A DNA stretch of 64,000 nt from Stanieria cyanosphaera PCC 7437. Lineage in GTDB: Bacteria > Cyanobacteriota > Cyanobacteriia > Cyanobacteriales > Xenococcaceae. Positions 42,065 to 52,143 of this stretch are shown here, in pieces; the first letter of the stretch is position 1; the number at the start of each line of letters is the position of its first letter. Below the pieces are notes generated by a model, which searched no databases, was not told the origin of the DNA, and worked only from the letters and a program-made list of their open reading frames with translations. The translations under genes were made by a program, and so were the position numbers. The stretch lies in contig NC_019748.1 in NCBI RefSeq assembly GCF_000317575.1, positions 1,566,001 to 1,630,000 on the forward strand, written 5' to 3'.

Positions 42065-43012
42065 ATGTTTCAGAAAAACGATAATATTTCTGTGATTTTA
42101 GCTCTATTGCTACTCGCAGGAATTCTTAGCACAAGTTTTTGGTGGTTGACTAATAAATATAGTTTTAATTTCAAGAATTCAAATTCTACTATAAATAATA
42201 ACAATATTCAAAAAAAACCAAACATTAACAATCAAAATACAACTCCTGTTTCTGCTCCTCAAACAACTTTTGGCTCATCTATTAATGTTCCTCAAGGAAC
42301 AACAATTAAGATTAACGGTTCTACTAGTATGGTGCAAATTAATCAAGCGTTGAAAAATCGTTTTGAACAACAATTTGCAGGAATAAAAGTAATAACTAAT
42401 GCTCAAGGAACAAATCAAGGAATAAAATTACTTCAGTCGAGACAGATAGATCTAGCAGCTATGTCTCGTTTCTTAACTGTTGAAGAACAAAATCAAGGTT
42501 TAGCAACAGTGCCTATTGCTCAAGACGAGATTGCTATTGTCGTAGGAAATAATAATTCTTTTCGCCGTAGTTTAACTAAAAATCAAGTAAGGGAAATCTT
42601 TCAGGGCAAAATTACTAACTGGTCGGCATTAGGAGGAGCAAATCATCCGATTAAAGTAATTAATCGACCCGAGATTAGTGGTACTCGTCAAATCTTTCAA
42701 GAAGTTGTTCTAGAAGGTGAAAATTTTGGGCGATCGCACAACTTCATTACAATGGAAAGGGATGCAACCACACCAATTTTGAGAGCTTTAGCTAGCGATG
42801 GCATTAGTTATGCAACTTATAGACAAGTAGTTAATCAAAGAACTATTAGAACGGTGGCAATAGATGGTTTAACTCCCGAAGCTATTAACTATCCTTATCA
42901 AAGAACTTTTTCTTATGCATATCTTTATCCTCCTTCTTCTCAAGTAAGAGCGTTTTTGGAGTATGTTCTTTCGCCACAAGGACAAGAAACTATCATCAAC
43001 ACTAAAAATTAA
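42065..43012 (+). CDS. PstS-like substrate-binding protein, membrane-anchored
   Basis: 315 residues. An N-terminal helix (VILALLLLAGILSTSFWWL) is followed by an Asn-rich linker and a PBP_like_2 phosphate-binding type fold: IKINGSTSMVQINQALKNRF, LAAMSRFLTVEEQ, FQGKITNWSALGG and the end FLEYVLSPQGQETI. No pst transporter genes flank it. Its stop codon overlaps the stop of the convergent CNNM-type gene (43009-43012). It differs clearly from the other PstS-like protein at 31.7-32.8 kb. Ligand unknown. Confidence 0.85.
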   Translation: MFQKNDNISVILALLLLAGILSTSFWWLTNKYSFNFKNSNSTINNNNIQKKPNINNQNTTPVSAPQTTFGSSINVPQGTTIKINGSTSMVQINQALKNRFEQQFAGIKVITNAQGTNQGIKLLQSRQIDLAAMSRFLTVEEQNQGLATVPIAQDEIAIVVGNNNSFRRSLTKNQVREIFQGKITNWSALGGANHPIKVINRPEISGTRQIFQEVVLEGENFGRSHNFITMERDATTPILRALASDGISYATYRQVVNQRTIRTVAIDGLTPEAINYPYQRTFSYAYLYPPSSQVRAFLEYVLSPQGQETIINTKN

Positions 43013-44349
43013 TTATTTAAGTTATCTATATTTTCTGGTGATTGTTCTGGTGTTGGTAATAAAGTTACTAAAACCTTATCCACTCTCATGCCATCCATAT
43101 CGACAATTTCAAATCGTACCCCTTGCCATTCAAAATACTCTCCAGACTTAGGGATATGTTTAAGCACAGTCGTCATAAATCCCCCCAAGGTATGATAGTC
43201 GCCAGTTTCTTCTTCAGCTAACCATTGTTTATCCAACAAATCTTTGACTTCATCGATTGAAAGTAAACCATCTAATAACCAAGAACCATCCTCGCGCTGA
43301 ATAATCATTGGTTCTTCAAGATCTTCGGAAGAGGAAATGCCACCAACTATAGCTTCCATTAAATCCGTTAGGGTGACCAATCCTTCAATATCTCCATATT
43401 CATCAGTAATGATCGCCATATGAATGCCAGTTGATTTAAACTCTTCCAAAACTCTTAAAGCAGGCGTATTTTCTGGAATAAATAAAGGAGACTCCAGCAT
43501 TGTACCGAGATCGATTGCTTTTCCTTGTATACAAGCAGCCAAAAATTTACTACCACGAACAATTCCCAAACATTTATCTAAACTTTCTTCTCCGACAGGA
43601 AAACGTGAATAGTTATTTTCAATGATGCGACGTTGAGTATCTTCTAAAGGTGCATTCAAATTAAGCCAAGCAATTTCAAATCGAGGAGTCATGAAAGCTT
43701 TTATAGGGCGATCGCTGAGACGAAAGACTCGTTCAACTATTTCTTGTTCTGATTCTTCAAAAGTACCAGACTGAGTAGCTTGTTCGATTAATACTTTAAT
43801 TTCTTCTTCTGTTACAGCAGATTCTGCTTCTGGTTGAATTCCGAGTAACCTCAATAATGCATTAGTAGAAATTCCGAGTAAATAAACTAATGGTGCAGTA
43901 ATAGTCGATAGTAAACGCATCGGTTTGGCTACCGAACAAGCAACTTTTTCAGGATTGTTTAAAGCTAATCGTTTTGGAACTAATTCTCCAATTAATAAAG
44001 AAAAATAAGTAATCAGAGTTACAACGACAGCCACACTAATTTCTTCACTATAAGGCTTTAAAAAAGGAATAAAATCAAAAAAAAGCTTCACTCTTTGAGC
44101 TAACGTTGCTTGACCAAGCGCACCGCTAAGGATTCCTATTAAAGTAATTCCAATTTGTACTGTAGACAAAAAATCATTGGGAGAATTTGCTAATTTAAGT
44201 GCAGCTTTAGCGTTAGCATTACCTCGATTTGCCATTTGCTCTAAACGAACTTTGCGAGAAGACACCACAGCAATTTCCGAACCGGAAAATAAACCGTTGG
44301 CAACGATTAGTAAAATAATGAAGAGAATTTCAAGAGCAAAGGCAGACAT
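43009..44349 (-). CDS. CNNM/CorC-type transporter (DUF21-CBS-CorC_HlyC; hemolysin family)
   Basis: 446 residues. The N-terminal DUF21 domain (residues 1-190) has three to four membrane helices with VANGLFSGSEIAVVSSRKVR. A CBS pair follows (MTPRFEIAWLNLN, then FPVGEESLDKCLGIVRGSKF, and ITDEYGDIEGLVTLTDLME). The C-terminal CorC_HlyC domain includes WLLDGLLSIDEVKDLL and YHTLGGFMTTVLKHIP. Members are thought to export Mg2+ or other divalent cations; the old name hemolysin is misleading. Convergent overlap by 4 bp with the PstS-like gene. Confidence 0.9.
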   Translation of the reverse strand: MSAFALEILFIILLIVANGLFSGSEIAVVSSRKVRLEQMANRGNANAKAALKLANSPNDFLSTVQIGITLIGILSGALGQATLAQRVKLFFDFIPFLKPYSEEISVAVVVTLITYFSLLIGELVPKRLALNNPEKVACSVAKPMRLLSTITAPLVYLLGISTNALLRLLGIQPEAESAVTEEEIKVLIEQATQSGTFEESEQEIVERVFRLSDRPIKAFMTPRFEIAWLNLNAPLEDTQRRIIENNYSRFPVGEESLDKCLGIVRGSKFLAACIQGKAIDLGTMLESPLFIPENTPALRVLEEFKSTGIHMAIITDEYGDIEGLVTLTDLMEAIVGGISSSEDLEEPMIIQREDGSWLLDGLLSIDEVKDLLDKQWLAEEETGDYHTLGGFMTTVLKHIPKSGEYFEWQGVRFEIVDMDGMRVDKVLVTLLPTPEQSPENIDNLNN

Positions 44350-44701
44350 TCTCTATTCCTATCATATCGCTATCGATACATAGCTTGTATATTTTCTTAG
44401 CGTACATCATGCTTAAATAATTTAACTGCCATTTTTAATCAGAATATTTTTTAAATCGATCACAATCCGTTTAAAAACAAGATAACGCTTAAACCATTAA
44501 TAGAAAGAGAAATCAGTAAAGAGCTTGCGCTACAGAGTAAATAAACAAATTAATGATAGCTAATTTAGCCAAAAAAGACAGTGTTGTCAAAGTAGTATTT
44601 AAAGACCCAAATTAGATTATTTAACCTGAGAAAAAAATTTGATTAGAGACGGAAGCGTAAATTTGGGATTAGGATAGATCAGCGAATAAGACGAGGTATT
44701 A
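44350..44701. other. Intergenic region, 352 bp
   Basis: The gap between divergent CNNM-type and pgeF genes. The small palindrome TATCGCTATCGATA lies near 44364. No other motif or gene is seen. Confidence 0.45.
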
Positions 44702-45535
44702 GTGGTGGTATCTTTTTCAATTATTTCTCAGACTCAAACTCTTAATTCTGATTGGCAATGGCGTGATTGGGAAGGATTACCTTATTTAACTTGTGGTTTA
44801 TTGCAACAATGGCAACATGGGTTTTTTACTCAACAATTTTATCCTCGTATTCCAGAAAATTTAGTCAGTATCTTAAATTCCGAAGCAACTGTGCATCGAG
44901 TTAAACAAATTCATGGCAACCAAATACTGACACCGACAGAAATTTTAGCAGCCAAAAACAAAGCTAATTTACAAGAATCTTTACCTGGTGCAGATGGTGT
45001 GTTAAGCGATCGCACTACTCAAGCGGTTTGGGTAGCTAGTGCCGATTGTAATCCTGTTTTGATTGGTGATGTAGTGACAGGCAAAGTAGCTGCAATTCAT
45101 GCTGGTTGGCGTGGTACAGCACAAAGAATTGTAGTTGAAGCGATCGCTCGTTTGGTAACTCATGGTAGTTCGTTAGAAAATCTGCGGATTGCGATGGGAC
45201 CAGCTATTTCAGGTGAAGTTTATCAAGTCACAGAATACGTAGCTGCTGAAGTAGGTACAAGTATTATTGCTTCAGAAGAAGCCAAAACAACCGAAGAGAT
45301 GTTAATTGCTTTGCAAAACTTACCCGATTCCCCCATTTTAGATGATTCTGAGCCTGGTCGAGTTCGTTTAGATGTAAGAAGAGTTAATGCTATTCAACTA
45401 GAACAATTGGGAATAGACCCCGAACAAATTGCGATCGCGCCTTATTGCACCTATCAGCAACCAGATTATTTCTTTTCTTATCGTCGTACTAATAACAAAC
45501 AGGTTCAATGGTCAGGTATTGTTAGTTATGGGTGA
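44702..45535 (+). CDS. pgeF: YfiH/LACC1-family protein (peptidoglycan editing factor PgeF)
   Basis: 277 residues starting at GTG. The zinc site residues are in [12 protein letters not shown] (His), [13 protein letters not shown] (Cys), [14 protein letters not shown] (His) and [17 protein letters not shown]. The family (Cu-oxidase_4, DUF152) includes LACC1 purine nucleoside phosphorylases and E. coli YfiH, which removes miswoven amino acids from peptidoglycan precursors. It converges on the histidine kinase gene and overlaps it by 24 bp at the 3' end. Confidence 0.88.
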   Translation: MVVSFSIISQTQTLNSDWQWRDWEGLPYLTCGLLQQWQHGFFTQQFYPRIPENLVSILNSEATVHRVKQIHGNQILTPTEILAAKNKANLQESLPGADGVLSDRTTQAVWVASADCNPVLIGDVVTGKVAAIHAGWRGTAQRIVVEAIARLVTHGSSLENLRIAMGPAISGEVYQVTEYVAAEVGTSIIASEEAKTTEEMLIALQNLPDSPILDDSEPGRVRLDVRRVNAIQLEQLGIDPEQIAIAPYCTYQQPDYFFSYRRTNNKQVQWSGIVSYG

Positions 45536-47395
45536 TTTTTCTGCGATCGCAGGAAGCCAAAAAGTTACAGTTGAACCTCGATCTACTTGACTTTCAACTG
45601 TGATATTTCCACCCATCATTTCACAAAAACTTTTACAAATTGCTAGTCCTAATCCGGTACCTCCATATTTTTTGGTTGTACTATCATCCGCTTGACTAAA
45701 AGGTTGAAATACTTTTTTCATTTGTTCGGCACTCATGCCAATTCCTGTATCACTGATTTTAAAAATTATCCAATCAGAAATTTGAAAGGATTGATCTTCA
45801 AGGTTGCTATTAAGCTCAGATTCAAAACCGCTTGCTTTAAAATTAACTACAGAAGGTAAACTCATTCTAGTTTTTCGACAGACCGATAAAGTAATTGTGC
45901 CTTGATGGGTAAACTTAGCTGCGTTACTCAGTATATTTAATAAAATCTGTTTAACTCGTTTGCGATCGCTGAACATCATTCCTAAACGATCATCAAATAT
46001 CATCGTGATCACGTTATTGTTATTGTTGACAACCGGCAATATTAAAGCGTGAACTTCCGTCAGTAAAGCAGCTAAATCGAAACTTTCTGAATAGATTGAT
46101 CCTTTACCTGCTTCAATTTTAGAAAGATCTAAGATATTTTCAATCAAAGTCAATAAATGCATTCCAGATTTTTGAATTTGATGTAGATCGGGAATAAAAT
46201 CTGTATAGCCACATTCTTCTGCATCTATTTTCAGTAATTCACTTAAACCCAAAATACCATTGAGGGGAGTTCTCAATTCGTGGCTCATATTAGCCAAAAA
46301 TCTACTTTTAGCAATACTAGCAGCTTCAGCAGCTTCTTTAGCTTGTTGTAATTCTTCTTGCGCCAATTTATTAGCAGTAATGTCGCGAATGATGGCTAAA
46401 GCTTCATGTTCTAAACTGAGAACAATTCTAACTTCAAAATATTGTGGTTGAGCTTGCTCGAATAATTCATATTCAAAGATTTGTATTTCCGAAGTTTGTA
46501 AAGCTTGTTGCAAAGCTTGCCAAAACTTTTGTGCGATCGCACTTGGAAAAATTTCTGAGATGGTTTTGCCAATTGAATTGTTTTTCAGGAGGAATGAGTT
46601 ACTATTCTGATTTTCTCTAACATCTATTACTGTGCCATCTTCTTTAAGAAGCCACATTAGATCAGGAATAGCATTTAGTAAAGCTCGATTTTTCCCCTCA
46701 CTTCGTTGTAGATATTCGGTTTGTTGTTCTAAATCTTGAATTGATTCTCGTAGTTGAGCAGTCATACTATTAAAAGAATCTGCCAATACCGCTAGTTCAT
46801 CTTGACTATTAATATTAATCTGCTGTCTTAAATCTCCCTCAGCCATTTTATGAGTAACCAAACTCATGTGCTTAAGAGGTTTTGTGAGCAAACGACTGAG
46901 CAAAATAGTAACTAAAAAACCTAAACTAGAAGCAACTAAAGCGATCGCAATGCCTTGATTACGGATCATCGACATTTTTTGACCGAGAGGCATTGTAGAT
47001 AAATCTACACTTACCGCACCCAAAGTTTGACCTTCAAATGTTATTGTTTTTCCTGCTAATAATCGATCTGATTGCCAAACTAAAACAATATTTTTACTAT
47101 TTAGAAGTTGTCGACCAAACAGATTGTTTGTTTTTTTATTCAAAGTATCAGCAATTAGTTTGCCTTGATCATTGTAAATTTGACCACTAATAATTAAATT
47201 ATGATTACCCAATTCCCGAAGCATTTTTTTAAGCAAATCTATTTTTTGAGGAGATGAATTTTCTGTTGTAACTACATTTAAGGTATTGAGTAATAATTCT
47301 GCTTGTAATTCTAATTCTTTTTGAAGATTTTTTTGCTGATAATCAATTAATAATGTGGTAACCCCTACTGCAGTAATGACAATTGTAGTAGTCAT
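45512..47395 (-). CDS. Sensor histidine kinase (HAMP-PAS-HisKA-HATPase), N-terminus uncertain
   Basis: The ATG-bounded frame codes for 627 residues: a membrane segment, an external domain (about 25-140), a second helix [20 protein letters not shown] ([20 protein letters not shown]), PAS (about 235-345), HisKA with [18 protein letters not shown], and HATPase with [16 protein letters not shown] and [11 protein letters not shown]. No receiver domain. The ATG at 47395 lies in the middle of the first membrane helix. The same frame stays open upstream without ATG, GTG or TTG, with plausible text [12 protein letters not shown], to a CTG at 47575 behind GGAGG. So the gene probably begins upstream, by a rare start or after a frameshift. 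Confidence 0.85.
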   Translation of the reverse strand: MTTTIVITAVGVTTLLIDYQQKNLQKELELQAELLLNTLNVVTTENSSPQKIDLLKKMLRELGNHNLIISGQIYNDQGKLIADTLNKKTNNLFGRQLLNSKNIVLVWQSDRLLAGKTITFEGQTLGAVSVDLSTMPLGQKMSMIRNQGIAIALVASSLGFLVTILLSRLLTKPLKHMSLVTHKMAEGDLRQQININSQDELAVLADSFNSMTAQLRESIQDLEQQTEYLQRSEGKNRALLNAIPDLMWLLKEDGTVIDVRENQNSNSFLLKNNSIGKTISEIFPSAIAQKFWQALQQALQTSEIQIFEYELFEQAQPQYFEVRIVLSLEHEALAIIRDITANKLAQEELQQAKEAAEAASIAKSRFLANMSHELRTPLNGILGLSELLKIDAEECGYTDFIPDLHQIQKSGMHLLTLIENILDLSKIEAGKGSIYSESFDLAALLTEVHALILPVVNNNNNVITMIFDDRLGMMFSDRKRVKQILLNILSNAAKFTHQGTITLSVCRKTRMSLPSVVNFKASGFESELNSNLEDQSFQISDWIIFKISDTGIGMSAEQMKKVFQPFSQADDSTTKKYGGTGLGLAICKSFCEMMGGNITVESQVDRGSTVTFWLPAIAEKSPITNNT

Positions 47396-47575
47396 AGCAA
47401 TAGTAAATTTGGCTGCCAGGGGTAATTTTTTCCAGCCAAAATCCCCCCAGATAGAGTTATGTGGTTTGATGCGATTAGTATAAGTTTTTAATTTGAGCCA
47501 AACTTGATTCGACTCGAAAAGACGAATTTCTTTCGATTGTTTGCTTAAATGATTGTCAGACAGTTTGACCTTCAG

Positions 47576-48404
47576 GATTATCCTCCATATTGATTCATAA
47601 GGTTGATTAATTGTTGTGAATTTTTTAGGAAACCGAAAGATAAACTCAATAAATCTTTGTAGCTATTCAAGCTCTACTCTGACTGTTGGTCAAAATTATG
47701 ATTGTTGTATGATGTTTTGAAAGATTTTTCTGATAATTAAACAATATTTTTTTACTAATTATGAGGGATGAATAATTAACCATTAACATAAGCGAAGCGC
47801 ACTACCGTAGGTCTCAAGTATCAACGCTCAACCAGGAAAATGAACTGTATCTCATTAATTTGAGAACACCGCTATATACTAATTTTTTTGAGAACATTTC
47901 TTAAAATTAGGCAATAATAATTAATATCTTTGAACAATTAATTCTCAATCACTAAATTTAATGTAAAAAATAATCTGATCAATTCAATTTTTTGGCTTTA
48001 ATGAGTATTTTAATTCTTTTTAGCTTATCAAATCGTAAAAAAAGCTTACCTCGGTAAAATTACTGATTTTTAAGTATAATTTAGCTTTGATTAAAATTAG
48101 ATAAAATCTCACAAAAAGCTTTTTAGTTAATGTTTATTAATGTATTATATTCAAACTATAGGTAAACTTGTGTTGCCTCGTAAAGTTAAGATAAAAATTA
48201 TTATAAATAAAAATAAATACTTAATATTTAATCGCAGTCGGTCAATTTTGAACATATTTTTCAATAAATTGACTAAACTCTAACTTAAATTAAATTTCTA
48301 TCGCTTAATGGTATATATTCAAGAATTATTTTTGTAAATTAATTAGCGAGAGGTTCGCTTCGCTGAAACAACGAGCGATCGCTTGAAAATTAACAAAAAC
48401 TGTC
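47576..48404. other. Intergenic region with partial MITE, about 830 bp
   Basis: Between the divergent kinase and FTR1 genes. It includes the truncated repeat at 47752-47876 and long AT-rich DNA. Near 48350 AGAGGTTCGCTTCGCTGAAA precedes a HIP1 site. I find no gene and no convincing Fur box. Confidence 0.45.
47752..47876. repeat. Truncated inverted copy of the MITE at 5238
   Basis: About 125 bp match the reverse complement of 5238-5360 with few differences, including CATAAGCGAAGCGCACTACC and AACCAGGAAAATGAACTGTA. Only one terminal repeat (ending GCTATATA) is present, so this copy has lost its other end. Confidence 0.8.
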
Positions 48405-49334
48405 ATGATAGATTTAACTACAGCTTTACCTACTTTTGTTGTTACTCTTAGAGAAGGCTTTGAAGCTGCTTTAGTAGTAGGAATTGTAATGGCTTGTTTA
48501 CAAAAAGCTCAACAACCACAACTATATCGTTGGGTTTATTTAGGCATCGGTGGTGGGATTACTGCCAGTGTTGCAGTTGGATTTTTTTTAGCGAAGACAA
48601 TTCAACAGATGGAGTCAGTCGGAGGCATTTATGCACCAGTCATCAAAGAAAGTTTAGCAGGAATATTTGGTTTAGTTGCGATCGCGATGCTTAGTTGGAT
48701 GCTACTCTGGATGACTCAACAGGCAAAATCTCTCAAAGGTGAAGTAGAAGGAGTAATTAATCAAGCATTAAACCATCAAAGTGCGGGAAAAGCGATTTTT
48801 TTACTGATTTTTATTGCAGTTTTACGAGAAGGGTTTGAAACAGTTTTATTTATTGTTGCCAAATTTCAACAGCAGTGGACTTTACCTGCTTTAGGAGCGA
48901 TCGCAGGTTTAACTGTAGCAACTATCATGGGAATTTTGCTTTTTGCTTTAGGAGTCAAGATTAATATTCGTTTATTTTTTCAAATAATGGGAGTTTTCTT
49001 ATTATTAATTGTTGGTGGATTAGTTTTAGGAGTTCTCAAACATCTTGACGCTACTGTTGCTTTATTATCTCAGCTTTCTACTCATAACTGGTGTTTTGCT
49101 GATCATGAATCTTGTATTTTAGGTGCAAAAATTTGGGACGGGACTGAATTTTTACCCGATCAAAAATTTCCTGGCATTATTTTAAAATCTTTATTTGGTT
49201 ATCGCCAAACTCTTTATTTAGGACAAGTTATTGCTTATATTTTATTTTTAGTAACTGTTGGTGGAGCTTATTGGCAAAGTTTAACCAACAAACCAATATT
49301 TAATTCTAAAAAAACAACCAAACTACAAAATTAA
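48405..49334 (+). CDS. FTR1-family iron permease
   Basis: 309 residues with about seven membrane helices. Two REGFE motifs, VTLREGFEAALVVG (residues 14-27) and VLREGFETVLFIVA (about 144-157), are the iron-binding signatures of FTR1/EfeU. A central loop with LKGEVEGVINQ and a Cys-containing loop CFADHESC follow. No EfeO/EfeB or multicopper oxidase gene is adjacent, so it may act with a partner elsewhere in Fe uptake, as FutABC-independent uptake in cyanobacteria does. Confidence 0.9.
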   Translation: MIDLTTALPTFVVTLREGFEAALVVGIVMACLQKAQQPQLYRWVYLGIGGGITASVAVGFFLAKTIQQMESVGGIYAPVIKESLAGIFGLVAIAMLSWMLLWMTQQAKSLKGEVEGVINQALNHQSAGKAIFLLIFIAVLREGFETVLFIVAKFQQQWTLPALGAIAGLTVATIMGILLFALGVKINIRLFFQIMGVFLLLIVGGLVLGVLKHLDATVALLSQLSTHNWCFADHESCILGAKIWDGTEFLPDQKFPGIILKSLFGYRQTLYLGQVIAYILFLVTVGGAYWQSLTNKPIFNSKKTTKLQN

Positions 49335-49398
49335 TCTATTTTATTCAAAAATTTATCTTTCAACTATCCAATTAATTTTGCTCACCTACTTATCTCCA

Positions 49399-51933
49399 TT
49401 ACTGAAGAGTTTTAGTAATTAAAAGTGTTGCCTGTTCCCTATCAACTGGTTTAGAAAAAAAGTATCCTTGTCCATATTCACAATTTTTAGCTTGAAGACT
49501 TTTCATTTCTGTTTCTGTTTCAATTCCTTCAGCTACCACATCCATTTCTAGCTGGTGAGCGAGAGTAATAATAGTAGTAACAATTGCTTGATTTTTAACA
49601 CTTTTACTCATATTGCTAACAAAAGAACGATCTACCTTAAGCGTGTCCATCGGAAATCGATGTAAATAGCTAAAAGAAGAAAAACCTGTCCCAAAATCAT
49701 CCATACTCAAACGCACACCAAGAGCTTTTAATCGATTCAGCAAAATAATTGCCTCTTCCACATCATCCATTACCATGCTTTCAGTAATTTCGAGTTTTAA
49801 ACTTTGAGCATTGAGATTAGTTATTTGTAAAATCTCTTCAATCTGTTCAACTAAATTAGGTTGAGAAAATTGTCGCCCAGAAAGATTCACACTGATTGTT
49901 AAAGATTGACAGTGAGAAAATTGTGCTTGCCATATTTGCATTTGCAGACAAGCTTGTTGAAGAATCCATTTTCCTAACGGAATAATTAATCCTGTTTCTT
50001 CAGCTATAGGAATAAAACTAGCTGGTGAAACAAAACCTCGTTGAGGAGAATGCCAACGCACCAAAGATTCAAATCCGACAATTGTGCCACTGTTTAAAGA
50101 AACAATTGGTTGATAATATAATTCAAATTCTTGATTAGCAATTGCTGTACGCAGATCTGCTTCTAACTCTAAATAAGCTAACGCTTGTTCTTGCATTTTG
50201 GTAGCAAAAACTTCATGACGAGTTTTGCCCGATACTTTAGCTTGATACATTGCTGTATGAGCCGATCGCAATAAATCTTCTGGTTGAAATTGAGCCTCAA
50301 TTTTTTCGCTAGCAATACCAATACTAACTGTAGTATAAGTATCTTGATTATTTAATTGAAAAGGTAGAGTTAGTTGTTTTTCTAATTGCTTGGCAAAGTC
50401 GATAGCTTGTTCAACATCAGTAACATGATCGATCGCGATCGCAAATTCATCTCCTCCTACCCGTGCCAAAAGATTTTGAGGATTTAAACGCGCCTGAAGA
50501 CGTTGGGCAGTAGTAATCAATAATTGATCGCCTGCTTGATATCCTAAACCGTCATTGATTAATTTAAAGCGATCAAGATCGAGACAAAAAACTACCATCA
50601 ATCCGCCTGATTGATTCAATTTTCGTTGATGTAGTTGTTTTAATTGTTTGGTAAACAAATTGCGGTTAGGCAAACCAGTTAGGGAATCATATAACATCGA
50701 ATAAACTACTCTATAGGCTAAAACTGCACCACTGGTAATAACAAAAGCCAAGGCTGATGGAACAAAAGGAATCCAACCAGCTTGAGTAAAGGCAACTAGA
50801 CAAATTCCCCACAAACTCCCTAGACTAGCAATCATCGCTATCCCTAAATGCCAAACCGAACGCGATCGCCAAACTAAAACCCCTCCTGCAATTGACCACA
50901 TCCAAATCCAAACACTTTCAACCCATTGAGGTAAAAACCAAAATTGAGATTCTTGATTCGATAAAAGTCGTAAAATCTGACTAACCATTTGAGCATGGGC
51001 AATTACCCCAGGCATAATACCTTTACTTCCTCGATAAGGAGTATAGATGAAGTCTTTAATACTAGGGGCAGTTGTGCCAATTAAAACTACTTTATCTTTA
51101 ACTAAATTTGGGTCAAACTTACCATTGAGTACTTCTGTCAAAGTAATTGTTTGAGCAATCTTGGGAGAAGGATAATTCAGTAAAATTTGCCATCCAACTG
51201 CTTCTGTGGCAGCCATCTGATATCCTCCAGAATCAGCTTCTAGAGTATTTAAAACAGTCTCATCAATTTTTAGAGAATCGGAGTTTAATTCTATCTCAGA
51301 GCGATCGCTTAAATATTTGAGACTTAGTTGTAAAGAAAAGGAAGGAATTTCTTCTGTTCCTAAACGCACATACATTAAATTTCGTCGAAAAATGCTGTCT
51401 GCATCTAAAAGCAAGTCATTAAAACCAATTCTTCGTTTGGGAATAAAAGAAGGTGCTGTAACAGTATTATTAGTGTTGCCTAATTCTTGAATAACAATTA
51501 CATTTTCTGCTTGAAGTTGCTCTTGTAATGCTTGACGCCCAGGAAAATAAGGAATATCTCGATATAGATCTAAACCGATTACTCTGGGTTGATGCTGCTG
51601 TAGTTTTGCTAGTAGTTGGGCAATTGTTTGATCTGAAATAGGCCATCTTTGTTGTTGATAAATGTCCGATTCAGTAATTTCTACTACTAAAATTCTTGGG
51701 TCAAGATAATCTTTTTGTTGAAAACGAACTAAATAATCATAAGCAATTAATTCCAAAATTTGTAAGCCACTTAACTGTCTAATTCCTATCAATATTCCCG
51801 TTATTAATAAACTAGAAAATAAAACATAATAAATATAAATAAAAGCTATGTTTTTAAACTGCTTCTTTTTTCCCGAAAGAAAAGTTGACTTTATGAAAAA
51901 ATTGTTAAAATTTCTGTTTATTTTTTTTAACAC
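49399..51933 (-). CDS. CHASE2-GGDEF-EAL c-di-GMP signalling protein
   Basis: 844 residues. An N-terminal helix is followed by an external CHASE2 sensor (about 60-320), three helices near 335-410, then GGDEF (about 420-570) and EAL (about 585-840). The cyclase motif is intact as ARVGGDEFAIAI, but the RxxD inhibitory site before it is absent (NPQN). EAL catalytic residues are present: FESLVRW, NLSGRQF, EITES, DDFGTGFSS, LKVDRSF, AEGIE and QGYFFSKP. So it could both make and break c-di-GMP in response to an external signal. It diverges from a DUF928 gene, a pairing I recall as common for cyanobacterial CHASE2 proteins. Confidence 0.93.
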   Translation of the reverse strand: MLKKINRNFNNFFIKSTFLSGKKKQFKNIAFIYIYYVLFSSLLITGILIGIRQLSGLQILELIAYDYLVRFQQKDYLDPRILVVEITESDIYQQQRWPISDQTIAQLLAKLQQHQPRVIGLDLYRDIPYFPGRQALQEQLQAENVIVIQELGNTNNTVTAPSFIPKRRIGFNDLLLDADSIFRRNLMYVRLGTEEIPSFSLQLSLKYLSDRSEIELNSDSLKIDETVLNTLEADSGGYQMAATEAVGWQILLNYPSPKIAQTITLTEVLNGKFDPNLVKDKVVLIGTTAPSIKDFIYTPYRGSKGIMPGVIAHAQMVSQILRLLSNQESQFWFLPQWVESVWIWMWSIAGGVLVWRSRSVWHLGIAMIASLGSLWGICLVAFTQAGWIPFVPSALAFVITSGAVLAYRVVYSMLYDSLTGLPNRNLFTKQLKQLHQRKLNQSGGLMVVFCLDLDRFKLINDGLGYQAGDQLLITTAQRLQARLNPQNLLARVGGDEFAIAIDHVTDVEQAIDFAKQLEKQLTLPFQLNNQDTYTTVSIGIASEKIEAQFQPEDLLRSAHTAMYQAKVSGKTRHEVFATKMQEQALAYLELEADLRTAIANQEFELYYQPIVSLNSGTIVGFESLVRWHSPQRGFVSPASFIPIAEETGLIIPLGKWILQQACLQMQIWQAQFSHCQSLTISVNLSGRQFSQPNLVEQIEEILQITNLNAQSLKLEITESMVMDDVEEAIILLNRLKALGVRLSMDDFGTGFSSFSYLHRFPMDTLKVDRSFVSNMSKSVKNQAIVTTIITLAHQLEMDVVAEGIETETEMKSLQAKNCEYGQGYFFSKPVDREQATLLITKTLQ

Positions 51934-51983
51934 TTTATTTTTCTTTAACTTTATTCATCAACGATTTTACAGATATTCAGAAA

Positions 51984-52009
51984 ATTTACTTAAGAATTTT
52001 TAAGTAAAT
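51984..52009. promoter_or_regulatory. Perfect 10-bp inverted repeat between CHASE2 and DUF928 genes
   Basis: ATTTACTTAA, spacer GAATTT, TTAAGTAAAT. It lies in the divergent promoter region, 51 bp from the CHASE2-gene start, and could be an operator; followed by a T run it could also act as an attenuator-like hairpin on the plus strand. Confidence 0.45.
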
Positions 52010-52143
52010 ATTTTTTTTGACTCAAAAACTAAAATAACAAAAACTTTATTTTTATGGACTTTCTTAATAATTGAAGATTAGAATTGTGAACAAAGCTTAT
52101 GAATAAAATTAAGTTTAGCTAAAATTTTTCTAAAATAAAACGT

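Noticed and set aside
47877-48404. Fur box upstream of the FTR1 gene
   Set aside because: Only generic AT-rich text is present; no 19-bp GATAATGATAATCATTATC-like match.
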